Assembly (NCBI RefSeq): GCF_036178145.1
Contig: NZ_CP108067.1
Location: 2,542,001-2,606,000, forward strand
Length of the DNA stretch: 64,000 bases
Direction: 5' to 3'
Source: Streptomyces sp. NBC_00273
GTDB lineage: Bacteria > Actinomycetota > Actinomycetes > Streptomycetales > Streptomycetaceae
Of this stretch, positions 43,901 to 58,946 are shown in pieces. Within the stretch, counting starts at the first letter, position 1, and every line of letters begins with the position of its first letter. The notes beneath the pieces were generated by a model, which was not told where the DNA came from, did not search any database, and worked only from the letters and a program-made list of their open reading frames with translations. Made by a program: the position numbers and the translations under genes.

Positions 43901-45805
43901 GCGGAAGTGCGCGACGACCTCGTCGCGGGTGCCCTCGACCGTGGCGAGGTCGATCGGCAGCCGCTCGCCGACGACCTGGACGATCTCGCCCTGCTCGCTG
44001 ACGTACCGGGTGCGCAGTACCTCGTGCCGGTCGGCCAGGGCGTCGAGGACCTCGCGGACGTCCTCGGCCCCGAGGTCGGCCGGGGGCCGCAGGAACAGCG
44101 GCGCGGCCCATTCGGGGCTGGGGTCGACGGCGTTGAGCAGCCAGATGCGGTGCTGCCCCGAGGAGAGGGGCTGCGGCCGGTCGCGCGGCACGGGGGTGAT
44201 GGCGGGTACCGCCGAGCCTGTCTTCGTGGCAGCGGGCGTCGCCCCGGTCTCCGCGACCGCGGGCGCCGCCTCGACCGGGACGGGCCCGCCCGACGGCACG
44301 GCCGTCGGCCCCACCAGCAACGCGGCCTGTTCGCGGACGGTGACGGCGGTGAAGAGGTCGGCCAGCACGACCTGCGCGCCGGTGGTCTCGTGCAGTCGGC
44401 GGGCCAGCTGGGTCAGCAGCAGCGAATAGCCGCCGAGCTGGAAGAAGTTGTCGTCCAGACCGACCTGGCCGACCTCCAGCAGCTCGGACCAGGCGCGCGC
44501 GACGGCCCGTTCGGCCGGGGTCCCCGGCTCGACGTGGACCGGGCGGCCCGAACCGGTCTTCGTGGCGGCCGGTGCCCCCGCCACGGCGGGCGTCGCCGTG
44601 CCGGCCCGGCCCAGCAGTTCCAGCGTTCCGTCGTTGCGCCAGCGGACCTCCTCGTCCGTACGGTGCATCCGGCCGCCGGGGGTTCCGTAGGGAGCGGGGC
44701 GGAAACGGTCCGCGGTGGTACGGGGGTCACCCAGGTAGCCGCGGGCGAGGCCCAGGCCGGACACGTGGAGCTCACCGGGCACACCCGGCGGCACCGGGTC
44801 ACCGTACTCGTCGAGGACCAGCACCCGGACGTTGTCGACGGGGCGCCCGAGGACGGGCAGTTCGCGCGCCACCGCGGCGTCGAACGTGTCGGCGGTCACG
44901 GTGAGCGCCCCGCCGTCCAGCAGGTGCAGGGTGCACACCTCGGCCGCGCTGCGGGTGGCCAGCTCGCGCCCGGTATCCGCAGCAAGACCGGAGCCGGCGC
45001 AGAGCACCAGACGCAGCGCGGAGCACTCCCGCCACCGCTCGTCGGCGGCGGTACGGGCGAGCGCGTCGGGAGCTGCGACGAGCACCGTCACCCGCTGCTC
45101 GGCCAGCACGACGGGCAGGCCGACGGCATCGGCGGGGCCTTCGATGTGCGGAGCGAGGAGACCGGCACCCGCGGTGAGCGCGGTGAACGTCGTCCAGTAC
45201 GGGGCGTCCTGCCCGTCCGGCGCGTCCTGCGCGTACAGCACGCGGTCGGCCGCGGTGACGCCGTACTCGTCGACCAGCCAGCGGACCTGGTTGGCGAGCG
45301 TCCGGTGGTCCAGGACCAGCGCGCCGGGGCCGTCACCCGCCGGGCTCACCCAGGCCGCGGCCGTGGGCTCCAGGTCCAGCGCCGGATCGTCGGCGGGGAA
45401 GGCCGCCACGGCGTCCGGGTCGAGGACGAGGGCACGGGCCGGGCCCGTGCCGTCCCGACCGGTGGTGTCCGCGCCCGTGCGACCCCCGGCGGGCAGCAGG
45501 ACCGCGTCCAGGCGCACCCCCGCAGCATCCGCGGCGTCCGCGCCGCCGGCCGTCGGCGCCACGGCGGCGCCCGCCCGCCAGACGCCGAGAACGGCCGCCG
45601 TGTACTCGGCCCCCGCGGGCAGCCGGACGCCGACCACGTCCTCACGGCCGATCCCCGACGCGATCAGGAAACGGGCCGTGCGATTGGCCCCTTCGTCGAT
45701 CTCGCGGTACGTGGCCGCGCGCGGGCCGTCGAGCACGGCGGCCGCGTCCGGGGCCCGGCCCGCAGAGTCCGCGAAAAGGTGGTGCAGAAAAGACTGCCGT
45801 GGCAC
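40904..45805 (-). CDS. NRPS-1: dead A-PCP-C-A-PCP
   Basis: A 1,633-residue synthetase. I place the start at GTG 45805 because GAGGAG lies five bases before it; the frame is open for 29 more codons. Domains in + coordinates: A-like 45.8-44.55 kb, PCP1 about 44.45 kb (LGGYSL), C 44.2-42.85 (HHIACDGWS), A 42.8-41.2, PCP2 about 41.1 (LGGHSI). The first A domain has lost A3 (YTSGSTG is replaced by WVSPAGDGP), A7-A8 and the A10 lysine, so it cannot make an aminoacyl adenylate. The second A domain is intact (YTSGSTGRPKG, YGPTE, NGK), with pocket residues D-L-T-K-L-A-E-V-G. That differs at one place from the Asn code DLTKLGEVGK, so Asn is predicted. How PCP1 is loaded is open. The stop is two bases from the NRPS-2 start, so translation is probably coupled. 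Confidence 0.93.
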   Translation of the reverse strand: MPRQSFLHHLFADSAGRAPDAAAVLDGPRAATYREIDEGANRTARFLIASGIGREDVVGVRLPAGAEYTAAVLGVWRAGAAVAPTAGGADAADAAGVRLDAVLLPAGGRTGADTTGRDGTGPARALVLDPDAVAAFPADDPALDLEPTAAAWVSPAGDGPGALVLDHRTLANQVRWLVDEYGVTAADRVLYAQDAPDGQDAPYWTTFTALTAGAGLLAPHIEGPADAVGLPVVLAEQRVTVLVAAPDALARTAADERWRECSALRLVLCAGSGLAADTGRELATRSAAEVCTLHLLDGGALTVTADTFDAAVARELPVLGRPVDNVRVLVLDEYGDPVPPGVPGELHVSGLGLARGYLGDPRTTADRFRPAPYGTPGGRMHRTDEEVRWRNDGTLELLGRAGTATPAVAGAPAATKTGSGRPVHVEPGTPAERAVARAWSELLEVGQVGLDDNFFQLGGYSLLLTQLARRLHETTGAQVVLADLFTAVTVREQAALLVGPTAVPSGGPVPVEAAPAVAETGATPAATKTGSAVPAITPVPRDRPQPLSSGQHRIWLLNAVDPSPEWAAPLFLRPPADLGAEDVREVLDALADRHEVLRTRYVSEQGEIVQVVGERLPIDLATVEGTRDEVVAHFREQFETPFDLASGRVWRATLARVPSGTPGTPGTPDPAPAEVLLLVTVHHIACDGWSASVLESEFEQLCAARLAGIDAELPPVPVQYADYASWQRAWRSKDRLGAELAYWREALEGLVPLELPTDHPRPATRDPRGGVVTFAIAPRVMEAVTRLGQSRGATPFMTLLTAYGAVLARHSGQWDVVIGTPVADRPRPELERTVGFFLNSLVLRCRLDGEIAFTEALDRMRDTCRAAFSHQDLSFEHIVDELRPERDPSRTPLYQVAFNLHDGALIGGMPDKADMDYLHPARQVAKTDLTLYVRSEGDGTWTGALEYATALFRPETVERFAGHFLGLLDSVTEDPARSLGAADMLTDDERRLVLTDWAVGERTDWPAGSTLDIIEERVEARSDALAVVSGDTRLSYRELDERANRLAHHLVAAGAGPETVVGVCLDRGPDLLPALLGVWKAGAAYLPLDPGLPAERLRHVLADCAAPLLVTDSQVAAAVAGFDGVRIEVDTDREKILERPATAPPRPFAHPDLPAYVIYTSGSTGRPKGVTVHHRGLVNHLRWAARDLAGPSSGHGAGTGAGAPLFSSIAFDLPATNLYVPLLTGEPVHLLPAGLDLSGLGAALTAQAPYRFVKLTPGHLDLLAEQLTDAQAAGLADRVLVAGEALSARTARRWLELLGPGRLINEYGPTEASVGSTVHPVDRPYDSAVPLGRPLPNTTAHVLDDRGRPLPVGVAGELHIGGTGLARGYHGRPELTAEKFVPDPYGPPGARLYRTGDLARLLPDGAVDFLGRIDNQVKLRGYRIELGEIEAELTALPEVREAVVTVRETATGEKSLVAHVVPADGTLPDAGTAAEAATEIRRRLARTLPEYMVPAALAFIESVPLTANGKVDRRALPAVLPAGSTGTGEDPTATPTEARIAEIWAELLGLPGVGIHDGFFELGGHSILAIRMAARLQDEFDVDLTIGTVFARPTVSGLAAAVEDLITAEIDRLTDAELAEHHHTNNSTTPREQ

Positions 45806-45929
45806 GAGAGCTCCTCGCTCGGTCGCGTTGGACGGTGAAGCCGTACGGCCGCCGGAACCGCGCCGGCCATACGAGAGCCCGGACCGGGACACCGGACCGG
45901 GCGGGATGGGCCCCGAGGGGGCCGCGGTT

Positions 45930-46157
45930 CTACTGGGCGGCCTCGGCCATCCGGCGGCGCAGGCTCAGCGGGCGCATGTCCGTCCACACCTCACCGATGT
46001 GAGCGAGGCACTCCTCCTTGGTGCCGGAGGTGCCCTCCGCGTGCCAGCCCTCGGGCAGCGCGCGGTCGGCCCACCAAATCGAGTACTGCTCCTCGTCGTT
46101 GAGGACGACGAGGTAGGTCTGGGTGTTCGCCTGCGAGGCAGCGGTCAGCTCGGCCAT
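45930..46157 (-). CDS. MbtH-like protein
   Basis: A 75-residue MbtH-family chaperone. The signature NDEEQYSIWWADRALPEGW and the later HIGEVWTDMRPLSLR carry the invariant tryptophans. Such proteins bind A domains and are often needed for their folding or activity. It is the first gene of the mbtH-NRPS-1-NRPS-2 operon, with GGGGA five bases before its ATG and a SARP-type promoter upstream. A six-bp hairpin (45909-45923) just after its stop could trim read-through, but it is weak. Confidence 0.96.
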   Translation of the reverse strand: MAELTAASQANTQTYLVVLNDEEQYSIWWADRALPEGWHAEGTSGTKEECLAHIGEVWTDMRPLSLRRRMAEAAQ

Positions 46158-46220
46158 GCCGATCCCCGATCACTTGGAATGAATGCGGAACGCGTACGGA
46201 TTGCCTTCGTACACATCGCG

Positions 46221-46252
46221 ATCCTGCGAACGGCCGCTATAGACGCTCTATA
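46221..46252 (-). promoter_or_regulatory. SARP-type promoter of the mbtH-NRPS-1-NRPS-2 operon
   Basis: On the minus strand: TATAGAG (46252-46246), CGTC, TATAGCG (46241-46235), then exactly 8 bp and CAGGAT (46226-46221). Both heptamers and the -10 are identical to those before NRPS-3. The -10 is 63 bases from the mbtH ATG. The rest of the 175-bp gap to the plus-strand ABC gene shows no second clear promoter. Confidence 0.8.
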
Positions 46253-46332
46253 CGGGGTATGGCTGGCACCACCGCCAAGAGTGAACCGCGGGTCATTGCC
46301 GGGCACTCCGGCCGAGCTGTCTACTCGTGTCC

Positions 46333-46932
46333 ATGCCCGCCACACAGCTCGGTGTCGAACTGCGCACCGTCTCGAAGACCTACCGCCACGGCCCGGAGCC
46401 CGTCGTCGGGCTCGACCGGGTCAGCCTGGTGTGCCCGTTCGGGGTCTTCACCGCGATCATGGGCCCCGCGGGCTCGGGCAAGTCGACCCTGCTGCGCTCG
46501 GTGGCCGGGCTGGAGCGGGCGGACAGCGGGCAGGTACGCGTGGACGGCACGGCGTTGGGCAGCCTCGACGAAGCGGAACTGACCGCCCTGCGCAACAAGA
46601 AGATCGGGTACGTCGCCGGACCGGCCGTAGGGGCGCGCGCCGTGGCCCAGACGCTGGCCGCCCTGCCTGCGGTGTTCCTCGCGGACGAGCCGACGGGCGC
46701 GCTGGACGCGGTGAGCAGCCGCCAGGTCCTGACCATGATGCGCAACGTGACGGACGACGCGGGCCGGGCCGTGGTCATGGCCACCAGCGACCCTACGGCC
46801 GCCGCCTACGCGGACCAGGTCATCCTGCTGTCCGGGGGCAGGGTCGCCGCCACGCTGGAGTTCCCCACGACCGAGGAGATCACCACGCGGCTGGCCGCTC
46901 TGCACACCCCGCCGGCCCCGAACGGCGACTGA
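46333..46932 (+). CDS. degenerate ABC ATP-binding protein
   Basis: A 199-residue relative of the ATPase encoded at 8.1 kb: both share GVELR...VSKTYR/VAKTYR, GPEPVVGLDRVSL and most flanking residues. Walker A (GPAGSGKST) and Walker B (VFLADEPTGALD) are intact. However, about 55 residues between IGYV and ALPAVF are missing, which removes the Q-loop and the LSGGQ signature, and the H-loop His is Ser (VMATSDP). It cannot be a normal transport ATPase, and no permease gene adjoins it. The reading frame is nonetheless preserved to the end. The start (ATG 46333 or GTG 46327) has no strong RBS. It could be a relic with a clean internal deletion, or a nucleotide-binding regulator of the intact exporter. 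A terminator follows. Confidence 0.75.
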   Translation: MPATQLGVELRTVSKTYRHGPEPVVGLDRVSLVCPFGVFTAIMGPAGSGKSTLLRSVAGLERADSGQVRVDGTALGSLDEAELTALRNKKIGYVAGPAVGARAVAQTLAALPAVFLADEPTGALDAVSSRQVLTMMRNVTDDAGRAVVMATSDPTAAAYADQVILLSGGRVAATLEFPTTEEITTRLAALHTPPAPNGD

Positions 46933-47049
46933 GGCCGCCCCGTCGGGCCGCCCACTCCGGCACCCTCCTCGCTCCCCCTCCGCCTCCCTCGGTCCCCCGT
47001 GACCGGGCGGCGCCCCTGTCCCCCGTCAGGTGCGGCGCCGCCCTCCCCG

Positions 47050-47088
47050 TCGGCCCCGGAAGTCCCCCGCTTCCGGGGCCGATTTCTG
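47050..47088 (+). terminator. hairpin terminator with T-rich tail, before NRPS-3
   Basis: A perfect 13-bp stem (TCGGCCCCGGAAG at 47050-47062 with 47070-47082) has a seven-base loop and is followed by TTTCTGT. It ends the degenerate ABC transcript just upstream of the NRPS-3 promoter. Confidence 0.8.
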
Positions 47089-47098
47089 TCCCACGGCA

Positions 47099-47130
47099 TA
47101 TAGAGCACCTATAGCGGGCTTCCGCAGGAT
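47099..47130 (+). promoter_or_regulatory. SARP-type promoter of the NRPS-3 operon
   Basis: TATAGAG (47099-47105), CACC, TATAGCG (47110-47116), 8 bp, CAGGAT (47125-47130). The -10 is 21 bases from the NRPS-3 ATG, which has AAGGGG just before it. The heptamers are identical to those of the divergent mbtH operon although the spacer bases differ, which argues for selection on the heptamers. Confidence 0.82.
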
Positions 47131-47151
47131 CTCGGCGTACGCAAGGGGCAC

Positions 47152-54669
<7,518 letters not shown>

Positions 54670-54715
54670 CCACGCCCGCCCCGCGGCCGCGATCACCCGA
54701 AAGGAACCACACACG

Positions 54716-55696
54716 ATGACTACCGCCCTTCCCGCTCCGGTCCAGGCCTCCGTCGGCCTGACGCTCACCGACGCCGAGCGCACCGAGGTCGAGCGGCTCG
54801 CCTCGGAACTGGCCGAGGCGCCGCACCGGCTCATCGACGAGCGTGCCTGGATCGACACCGCGCGTCGGCTGTCCGGCCGCCTGCCCCTGCGCATCCGGCA
54901 GGAAGTCCGCGACTACCGTTTCGATCCGGGCGCAGACGGCCTGCTGATCCTGCGCAACCTGCCCATGGACCCCGCGGCGCTGCCGGAGACTCCGGCCGTG
55001 CCCGAGTCGGTGGAGCGCGTGCCGACCGTACCGGCCGCGGTGAGCACCCTGATCAGCCTGTGCCTGGGCGAGGTCGTCGCCTACCAGGCCGAGAAGTCCG
55101 GTGCGCTGGTACAGAACGTCGTACCGATCCCGGGGCGTGAGGAATCGCAGAGCAACGCGGGCTCCACGCTGCTGGAACTGCACGTGGAGAACGCCTTCCA
55201 CCCGCACCGACCGGACTTCGTGAGCCTGTTGTGCCTGCGCAACGACCACACGAACACGGCGGGCACCTTGGTGTCCTCCATCCGTCAGGCGCTGACGCTG
55301 CTCCCCGAGCACATCCGGGAGGTGCTGGAGTCGCCGCGGTTCGTCACGCAGCCGCCGCCGTCGTTCCGTGCCGGGGACGCTCCGCAGCACGCCGTCCTGG
55401 AGGGCAGCCGGCAGGACCCGAACGTCCGGGTCGACTTCCACGCGACGAGCGCGCTCGACCCGGGTGCCGCGGCGGCCCTGGAGGCCCTGCAGGCCGCGTT
55501 CCTCGACGTCGCGGCCATGCTGGTCCTGCAGCCCGGTGAGCTGGCCTTCGTGGACAACCGTGTCGCCGTCCACGGCCGTACGTCGTTCCGGCCCCGCTAC
55601 GACGGCCGGGACCGCTGGCTGCACCGCACCTTCGTCCACCTCGACAACCGCCGCACGACGAGCTACCGCGCTGACAGCGGCTTCGTGCTGGCCTGA
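54716..55696 (+). CDS. AsnO/VioC-like Fe(II)/2-oxoglutarate amino-acid hydroxylase
   Basis: A 326-residue clavaminate-synthase-like oxygenase. The HxE iron motif is in LELHVENAFHPHRPDF, followed by SLLCLRNDH, as in AsnO (Asn 3-hydroxylase of CDA biosynthesis) and VioC (Arg 3-hydroxylase). The distal His is in NRVAVHGRTSF and the 2-oxoglutarate Arg in RDRWLHRTFVHL. I take ATG 54716, with AAGGAA about ten bases upstream. These enzymes act on free amino acids. With an Asn-type A domain in NRPS-1 and four Asn/Asp-like ones elsewhere, making beta-hydroxy-Asn is the leading guess, with Arg or Lys hydroxylation as alternatives. Its stop overlaps the PPTase start. Confidence 0.88.
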   Translation: MTTALPAPVQASVGLTLTDAERTEVERLASELAEAPHRLIDERAWIDTARRLSGRLPLRIRQEVRDYRFDPGADGLLILRNLPMDPAALPETPAVPESVERVPTVPAAVSTLISLCLGEVVAYQAEKSGALVQNVVPIPGREESQSNAGSTLLELHVENAFHPHRPDFVSLLCLRNDHTNTAGTLVSSIRQALTLLPEHIREVLESPRFVTQPPPSFRAGDAPQHAVLEGSRQDPNVRVDFHATSALDPGAAAALEALQAAFLDVAAMLVLQPGELAFVDNRVAVHGRTSFRPRYDGRDRWLHRTFVHLDNRRTTSYRADSGFVLA

Positions 55697-56415
55697 TGGA
55701 CGACCGCGCCGAGCCGTGGTCCGTCCTGGGCACCGCCGCCCCGCGTCGGGGCATCCGCCCGATCGGGGCCGCGGTGGCGCTCTGGCGGCTGGACACCCGG
55801 CGGGAGGTGATCGGCGGCCACCGGGTAGGGGACGCCCTGCTGGACGCCTCGGAACGCTCGCGGGCCGCCGCCCTGGTACGCCCCGGGGACCGGCACCGCT
55901 ACCTGGCCGCGCACGTGGGCCTGCGGGTCCTGCTGGGCGGCTACTTGCGCATCCCGCCGGAGCGGGTGTCGTTCGTCCGGGAGGACTGCCCGCACTGCGG
56001 GGGCCCGCACGGCAGACCCGCGCTGGCCGGGGGCCCGGCGGCGGGACTGCACTTCTCGCTCTCGCACACCGGGGACGTGGCCGCGGTCGCGGTGGCCGCG
56101 GCCCCGGTCGGGCTGGACATCGAGACCCACCCGCGCCCGGAGACGGCCGAATCGCTCGCGCGCTCCCTGCACCCGCGGGAAGCCGCGGCCCTCCTCGCCC
56201 TCCCGCCAGCCGCGCGCCCGGCGGCTCTGGCCCGCGTCTGGGTCCGCAAGGAGGCCTACCTCAAAGCCACGGGTCACGGCCTCGCCGCCGGCGCCACCCA
56301 TCCCTACGTAGGCACCGCCCCCGACCCGTCCCCCACCCCGAACTGGACCCTCACGGACCTCCCAGCCCCCCGGAACCACGCAGCAGCCCTGGCCAGCCCC
56401 GTCCCCGGACCCTGA
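55696..56415 (+). CDS. Sfp-type 4'-phosphopantetheinyl transferase
   Basis: A 239-residue PPTase that converts the carrier proteins and PCP domains to their holo form with coenzyme A. The motifs are in order: LHFSLSHTGDVAAVAV, then PVGLDIE (magnesium ligands), then ARVWVRKEAYLKATGHG. Length and motif spacing match the Sfp/F-KES class. It is the last gene of the NRPS-3 operon (ATG overlapping the preceding TGA) and marks the probable right edge of the cluster. Confidence 0.95.
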   Translation: MDDRAEPWSVLGTAAPRRGIRPIGAAVALWRLDTRREVIGGHRVGDALLDASERSRAAALVRPGDRHRYLAAHVGLRVLLGGYLRIPPERVSFVREDCPHCGGPHGRPALAGGPAAGLHFSLSHTGDVAAVAVAAAPVGLDIETHPRPETAESLARSLHPREAAALLALPPAARPAALARVWVRKEAYLKATGHGLAAGATHPYVGTAPDPSPTPNWTLTDLPAPRNHAAALASPVPGP

Positions 56416-56463
56416 GGGTCCGTGGTGGGTCATCGGGAACAGGTGGATGCGGCCGTTCGGCCG
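56407..56463. terminator. possible weak convergent terminator
   Basis: Two short perfect hairpins lie between convergent genes: GGACCC/GGGTCC around the PPTase stop codon (56407-56421) and CGGCCG-TT-CGGCCG (56450-56463). Each has only six pairs and no T-run, so function is uncertain. Confidence 0.35.
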
Positions 56464-56488
56464 TGTCGGAGCCCAGAGCGGACGAGCG

Positions 56489-57502
56489 TCAGCCGAGGGC
56501 GGGGATGATGTCGGAGCCGTAGGCGTCGATGGTGCCCTCGCGGTTGTCGTGCATGTCGTAGACGGCGAACTGGTCCACGCCGAGGTCGCGCAGGTGGCGG
56601 AGCTTCTCGACGTGGGCCTCGGCGGGGCCCAGGAGGCAGAAGCGGTCGACGATCTCGTCGGGAACGAAGACGGTGTCGGGGTTGTCGGCGCGGCCGTGGT
56701 GGGAGTAGTCGTAGCCCTGCCGGTCCTTGATGTACGCGGTGAGCTCTTCGGGGACCATCGAGGAGTGCTCGCCGTACTTGGACACCAGGTCGGCGACGTG
56801 GTTGCCGACCATGCCGCCGAACCAGCGGCATTGGTCCCGGGCGTGCGCCAGGGCCTCCGGGGAGTCGTCGGCGGTGACGTAGGCGGGCGCGGCGACGCAG
56901 ATGGCGAGGGCGTCGGGGTCGCGGCCCGCGTCGGTGGCCGCCTGCCGGACCGCCTTGACCATCCACTCGGTGAGGAACGGGTCGGCGAGCTGGAGGATGA
57001 AGCCGTCGGCCTTCTGACCGGCGAGGGCGAGCGCTTTGGGGCCGTACGCCGCCATCCAGACGGGCAGCTTGCCGTTCCTGATCCACGGGATGCGGATCGG
57101 GTTGCCGTCGACCTCGGCCTCGCGGCCCTCCGCCAAGTCGCGGATGACCTCGATGGCCTCGCCGAGGCGGGCCAGGGTGTTGGGCCTGCGGCCGGCCACC
57201 CGCATGGCGGAGTCGCCGCGGCCGATGCCGCAGACGGTGCGGTTGCCGTACATGTCGTTGAGGGTGGCGAAGGTGGAGGCCGTCACCTCCCACGTGCGCG
57301 TCCCCGGGTTGGTCACCATGGGGCCGACGTGCAGCTTGGTGGTGTTGGCGAGGATCTGGCTGTAGATGACGAAGGGTTCCTGCCAGAGCACCGCCGAGTC
57401 GAAGGTCCAGCCGTAGCGGAAGCCGTTGCGCTCGGCGCGCTTCATGAGGCTGACGACCTGCGAGGCGGGCGGGTCGGTCTGCAGGACGAGGCCGAAGTCC
57501 AT
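56489..57502 (-). CDS. LLM-class (luciferase-like) F420-dependent oxidoreductase
   Basis: A 337-residue TIM-barrel flavin/F420 enzyme. The start (MDFGLVLQTDPPA), the VGPMVTNPGTR block, the GIGRGDSAMR motif and PVWMAAYGPKAL are typical of luciferase-like monooxygenases that use F420 or FMN. Genes of this subfamily are regularly found next to dihydropyrimidinase in actinomycetes, so a step in hydantoin or pyrimidine catabolism is likely, but the substrate is unknown. It follows the dihydropyrimidinase gene by about 55 bases, with a hairpin between them. Confidence 0.85.
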   Translation of the reverse strand: MDFGLVLQTDPPASQVVSLMKRAERNGFRYGWTFDSAVLWQEPFVIYSQILANTTKLHVGPMVTNPGTRTWEVTASTFATLNDMYGNRTVCGIGRGDSAMRVAGRRPNTLARLGEAIEVIRDLAEGREAEVDGNPIRIPWIRNGKLPVWMAAYGPKALALAGQKADGFILQLADPFLTEWMVKAVRQAATDAGRDPDALAICVAAPAYVTADDSPEALAHARDQCRWFGGMVGNHVADLVSKYGEHSSMVPEELTAYIKDRQGYDYSHHGRADNPDTVFVPDEIVDRFCLLGPAEAHVEKLRHLRDLGVDQFAVYDMHDNREGTIDAYGSDIIPALG

Positions 57503-57526
57503 ACGTCGCTCCTTGCTGGGGAGTAC

Positions 57527-57556
57527 GGGAGCCGGGGCGTGCGGGCCCCGGCTCCC
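57527..57556 (-). terminator. hairpin between dihydropyrimidinase and LLM oxidoreductase genes
   Basis: A perfect 12-bp stem (GGGAGCCGGGGC at 57527-57538 with 57545-57556) has a six-base loop. It starts two bases after the dihydropyrimidinase stop and ends 24 bases before the next ATG. It may be a partial terminator that lowers expression of the last gene, or a 3'-end stabiliser. Confidence 0.6.
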
Positions 57557-57557
57557 C

Positions 57558-58946
57558 CTAGAGGTATTGGCAGGTGGAACGGTGGACGAAGGCGCCGTGG
57601 CCCGCCCGGCCCGTGTACTCGCGCTGGTCGATGACGATCTCGCCGCGCGACAGGACCGTGTCGACGCGTCCGGTGATCCGCCTGCCCTCGTACGCCGAGT
57701 AGTCCACGTTCATGTGGTGCGTCTCGGCGGAGATGACCTGCTCGGCGTGCGGATCGTAGAGCACGATGTCGGCGTCGGAACCCGGCGCGATGGTGCCCTT
57801 CTGCGGGTAGAGGCCGAACATTCGGGCCGGGCTCGCACACGCGATCTCGATCCAGCGGCGGCGGCTGATGTGCCCGTCCAGGACCGCCTGGTGGAGGAGG
57901 TCCATCCGGTTCTCCACTCCGGGCAGCCCGTTGGGGATCTCCGAGAAGTCCCCGCGGCCCAGTTCCTTCTGACCCCGGAAGCAGAACGGGCAGTGGTCGG
58001 TGGAGACCACCTGGAGGTCGTTGGTCCGCAGGCCCCGCCACAGGGCCGCCTGGTGCTCCTTGGGGCGGAGCGGGGTGGAACAGACGTACTTGGCGCCCTG
58101 GAAGTCGGGCTCCTCCAGGTTGTCCGTGGACAGGAAGAGGTACTGCGGACAGGTCTCCCCGAAGACGGGCAGGCCCTTGTCGCGGGCGGCGGCGAGCTCG
58201 CCGACCGCTTCCTCCGCGGAGACGTGGACCACGTAGAGCGGAGCGCCGGCGACCCGCGCCAACTGGATGGCACGGTGCGTGGCCTCGGCCTCCAACAGCA
58301 CCTTGCGGACCTCACCGTGGTGGCGCGGGTCGGTCTCCCCGCGCGCCAGGGCCTGCTCGATCAGCACGTCGATGGCAATGCCGTTCTCGGCGTGCATCAT
58401 GATCAGCCCCCCGTTACCGGAGGCCCGCTGCATGGCGCGCAGGATCTGGCCGTCATCCGAGTAGAAGACCCCCGGATACGCCATGAACAATTTGAACGAA
58501 CTGACGCCTTCCTCGACGAGCCCGTCCATTTCCTTGAGCGTGTGCTCGTTGACGTCCGACACGATCATGTGGAACGCGTAGTCGATCGCACAGTTGCCGT
58601 CGGCCTTCGCGTACCAGGCGTCCAAGCCCGCGCGGAGCGATTGCCCTTGCGACTGAACCGCGAAATCGATGATCGTGGTCGTACCGCCCCAGGCCGCGGC
58701 GCGCGTCCCGGTCTCGAAGGTGTCCGACGCGAAGGTGCCGCCGAATGGCAGCTCCATGTGGGTGTGCGCGTCAACCCCACCCGGGATCACGTACTTCCGG
58801 GAGGCATCGATCACCCGATCGGCAGTCCAGTCCTGGCTACCTGTGGTCGCCAGGGCTACGACGCAACCATCCTCGATCAGGACATCCGCGTGCAGCTCTT
58901 CGGCAGCGGTGATCACAAGGCCACCGGTAATGAGAGTTCTGGTCAT
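57558..58946 (-). CDS. hydA: dihydropyrimidinase / D-hydantoinase
   Basis: A 462-residue cyclic amidohydrolase that opens dihydropyrimidines or hydantoins. Metal ligands are in GGVDAHTHMELPFGG and later His residues. The carbamylated lysine is in SFKLFMAYPGV, and the metal-binding Asp region appears as PARMFGL/GSDADIVLYDP. Length is normal for the family. Its ATG overlaps the stop of a short upstream reading frame that repeats the N-terminus of this very protein. It belongs to the operon with a beta-ureidopropionase-like hydrolase and an aminotransferase, together giving a reductive pyrimidine-type route. Confidence 0.93.
   Translation of the reverse strand: MTRTLITGGLVITAAEELHADVLIEDGCVVALATTGSQDWTADRVIDASRKYVIPGGVDAHTHMELPFGGTFASDTFETGTRAAAWGGTTTIIDFAVQSQGQSLRAGLDAWYAKADGNCAIDYAFHMIVSDVNEHTLKEMDGLVEEGVSSFKLFMAYPGVFYSDDGQILRAMQRASGNGGLIMMHAENGIAIDVLIEQALARGETDPRHHGEVRKVLLEAEATHRAIQLARVAGAPLYVVHVSAEEAVGELAAARDKGLPVFGETCPQYLFLSTDNLEEPDFQGAKYVCSTPLRPKEHQAALWRGLRTNDLQVVSTDHCPFCFRGQKELGRGDFSEIPNGLPGVENRMDLLHQAVLDGHISRRRWIEIACASPARMFGLYPQKGTIAPGSDADIVLYDPHAEQVISAETHHMNVDYSAYEGRRITGRVDTVLSRGEIVIDQREYTGRAGHGAFVHRSTCQYL

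Noticed and set aside
40902..44111. Upstream continuation of the NRPS-2 reading frame beyond the ATG at 40901
   Set aside because: It is the Arg/Pro-rich alternate frame of NRPS-1; NRPS-2 homology begins right after the ATG, which has an RBS and lies two bases after the NRPS-1 stop.
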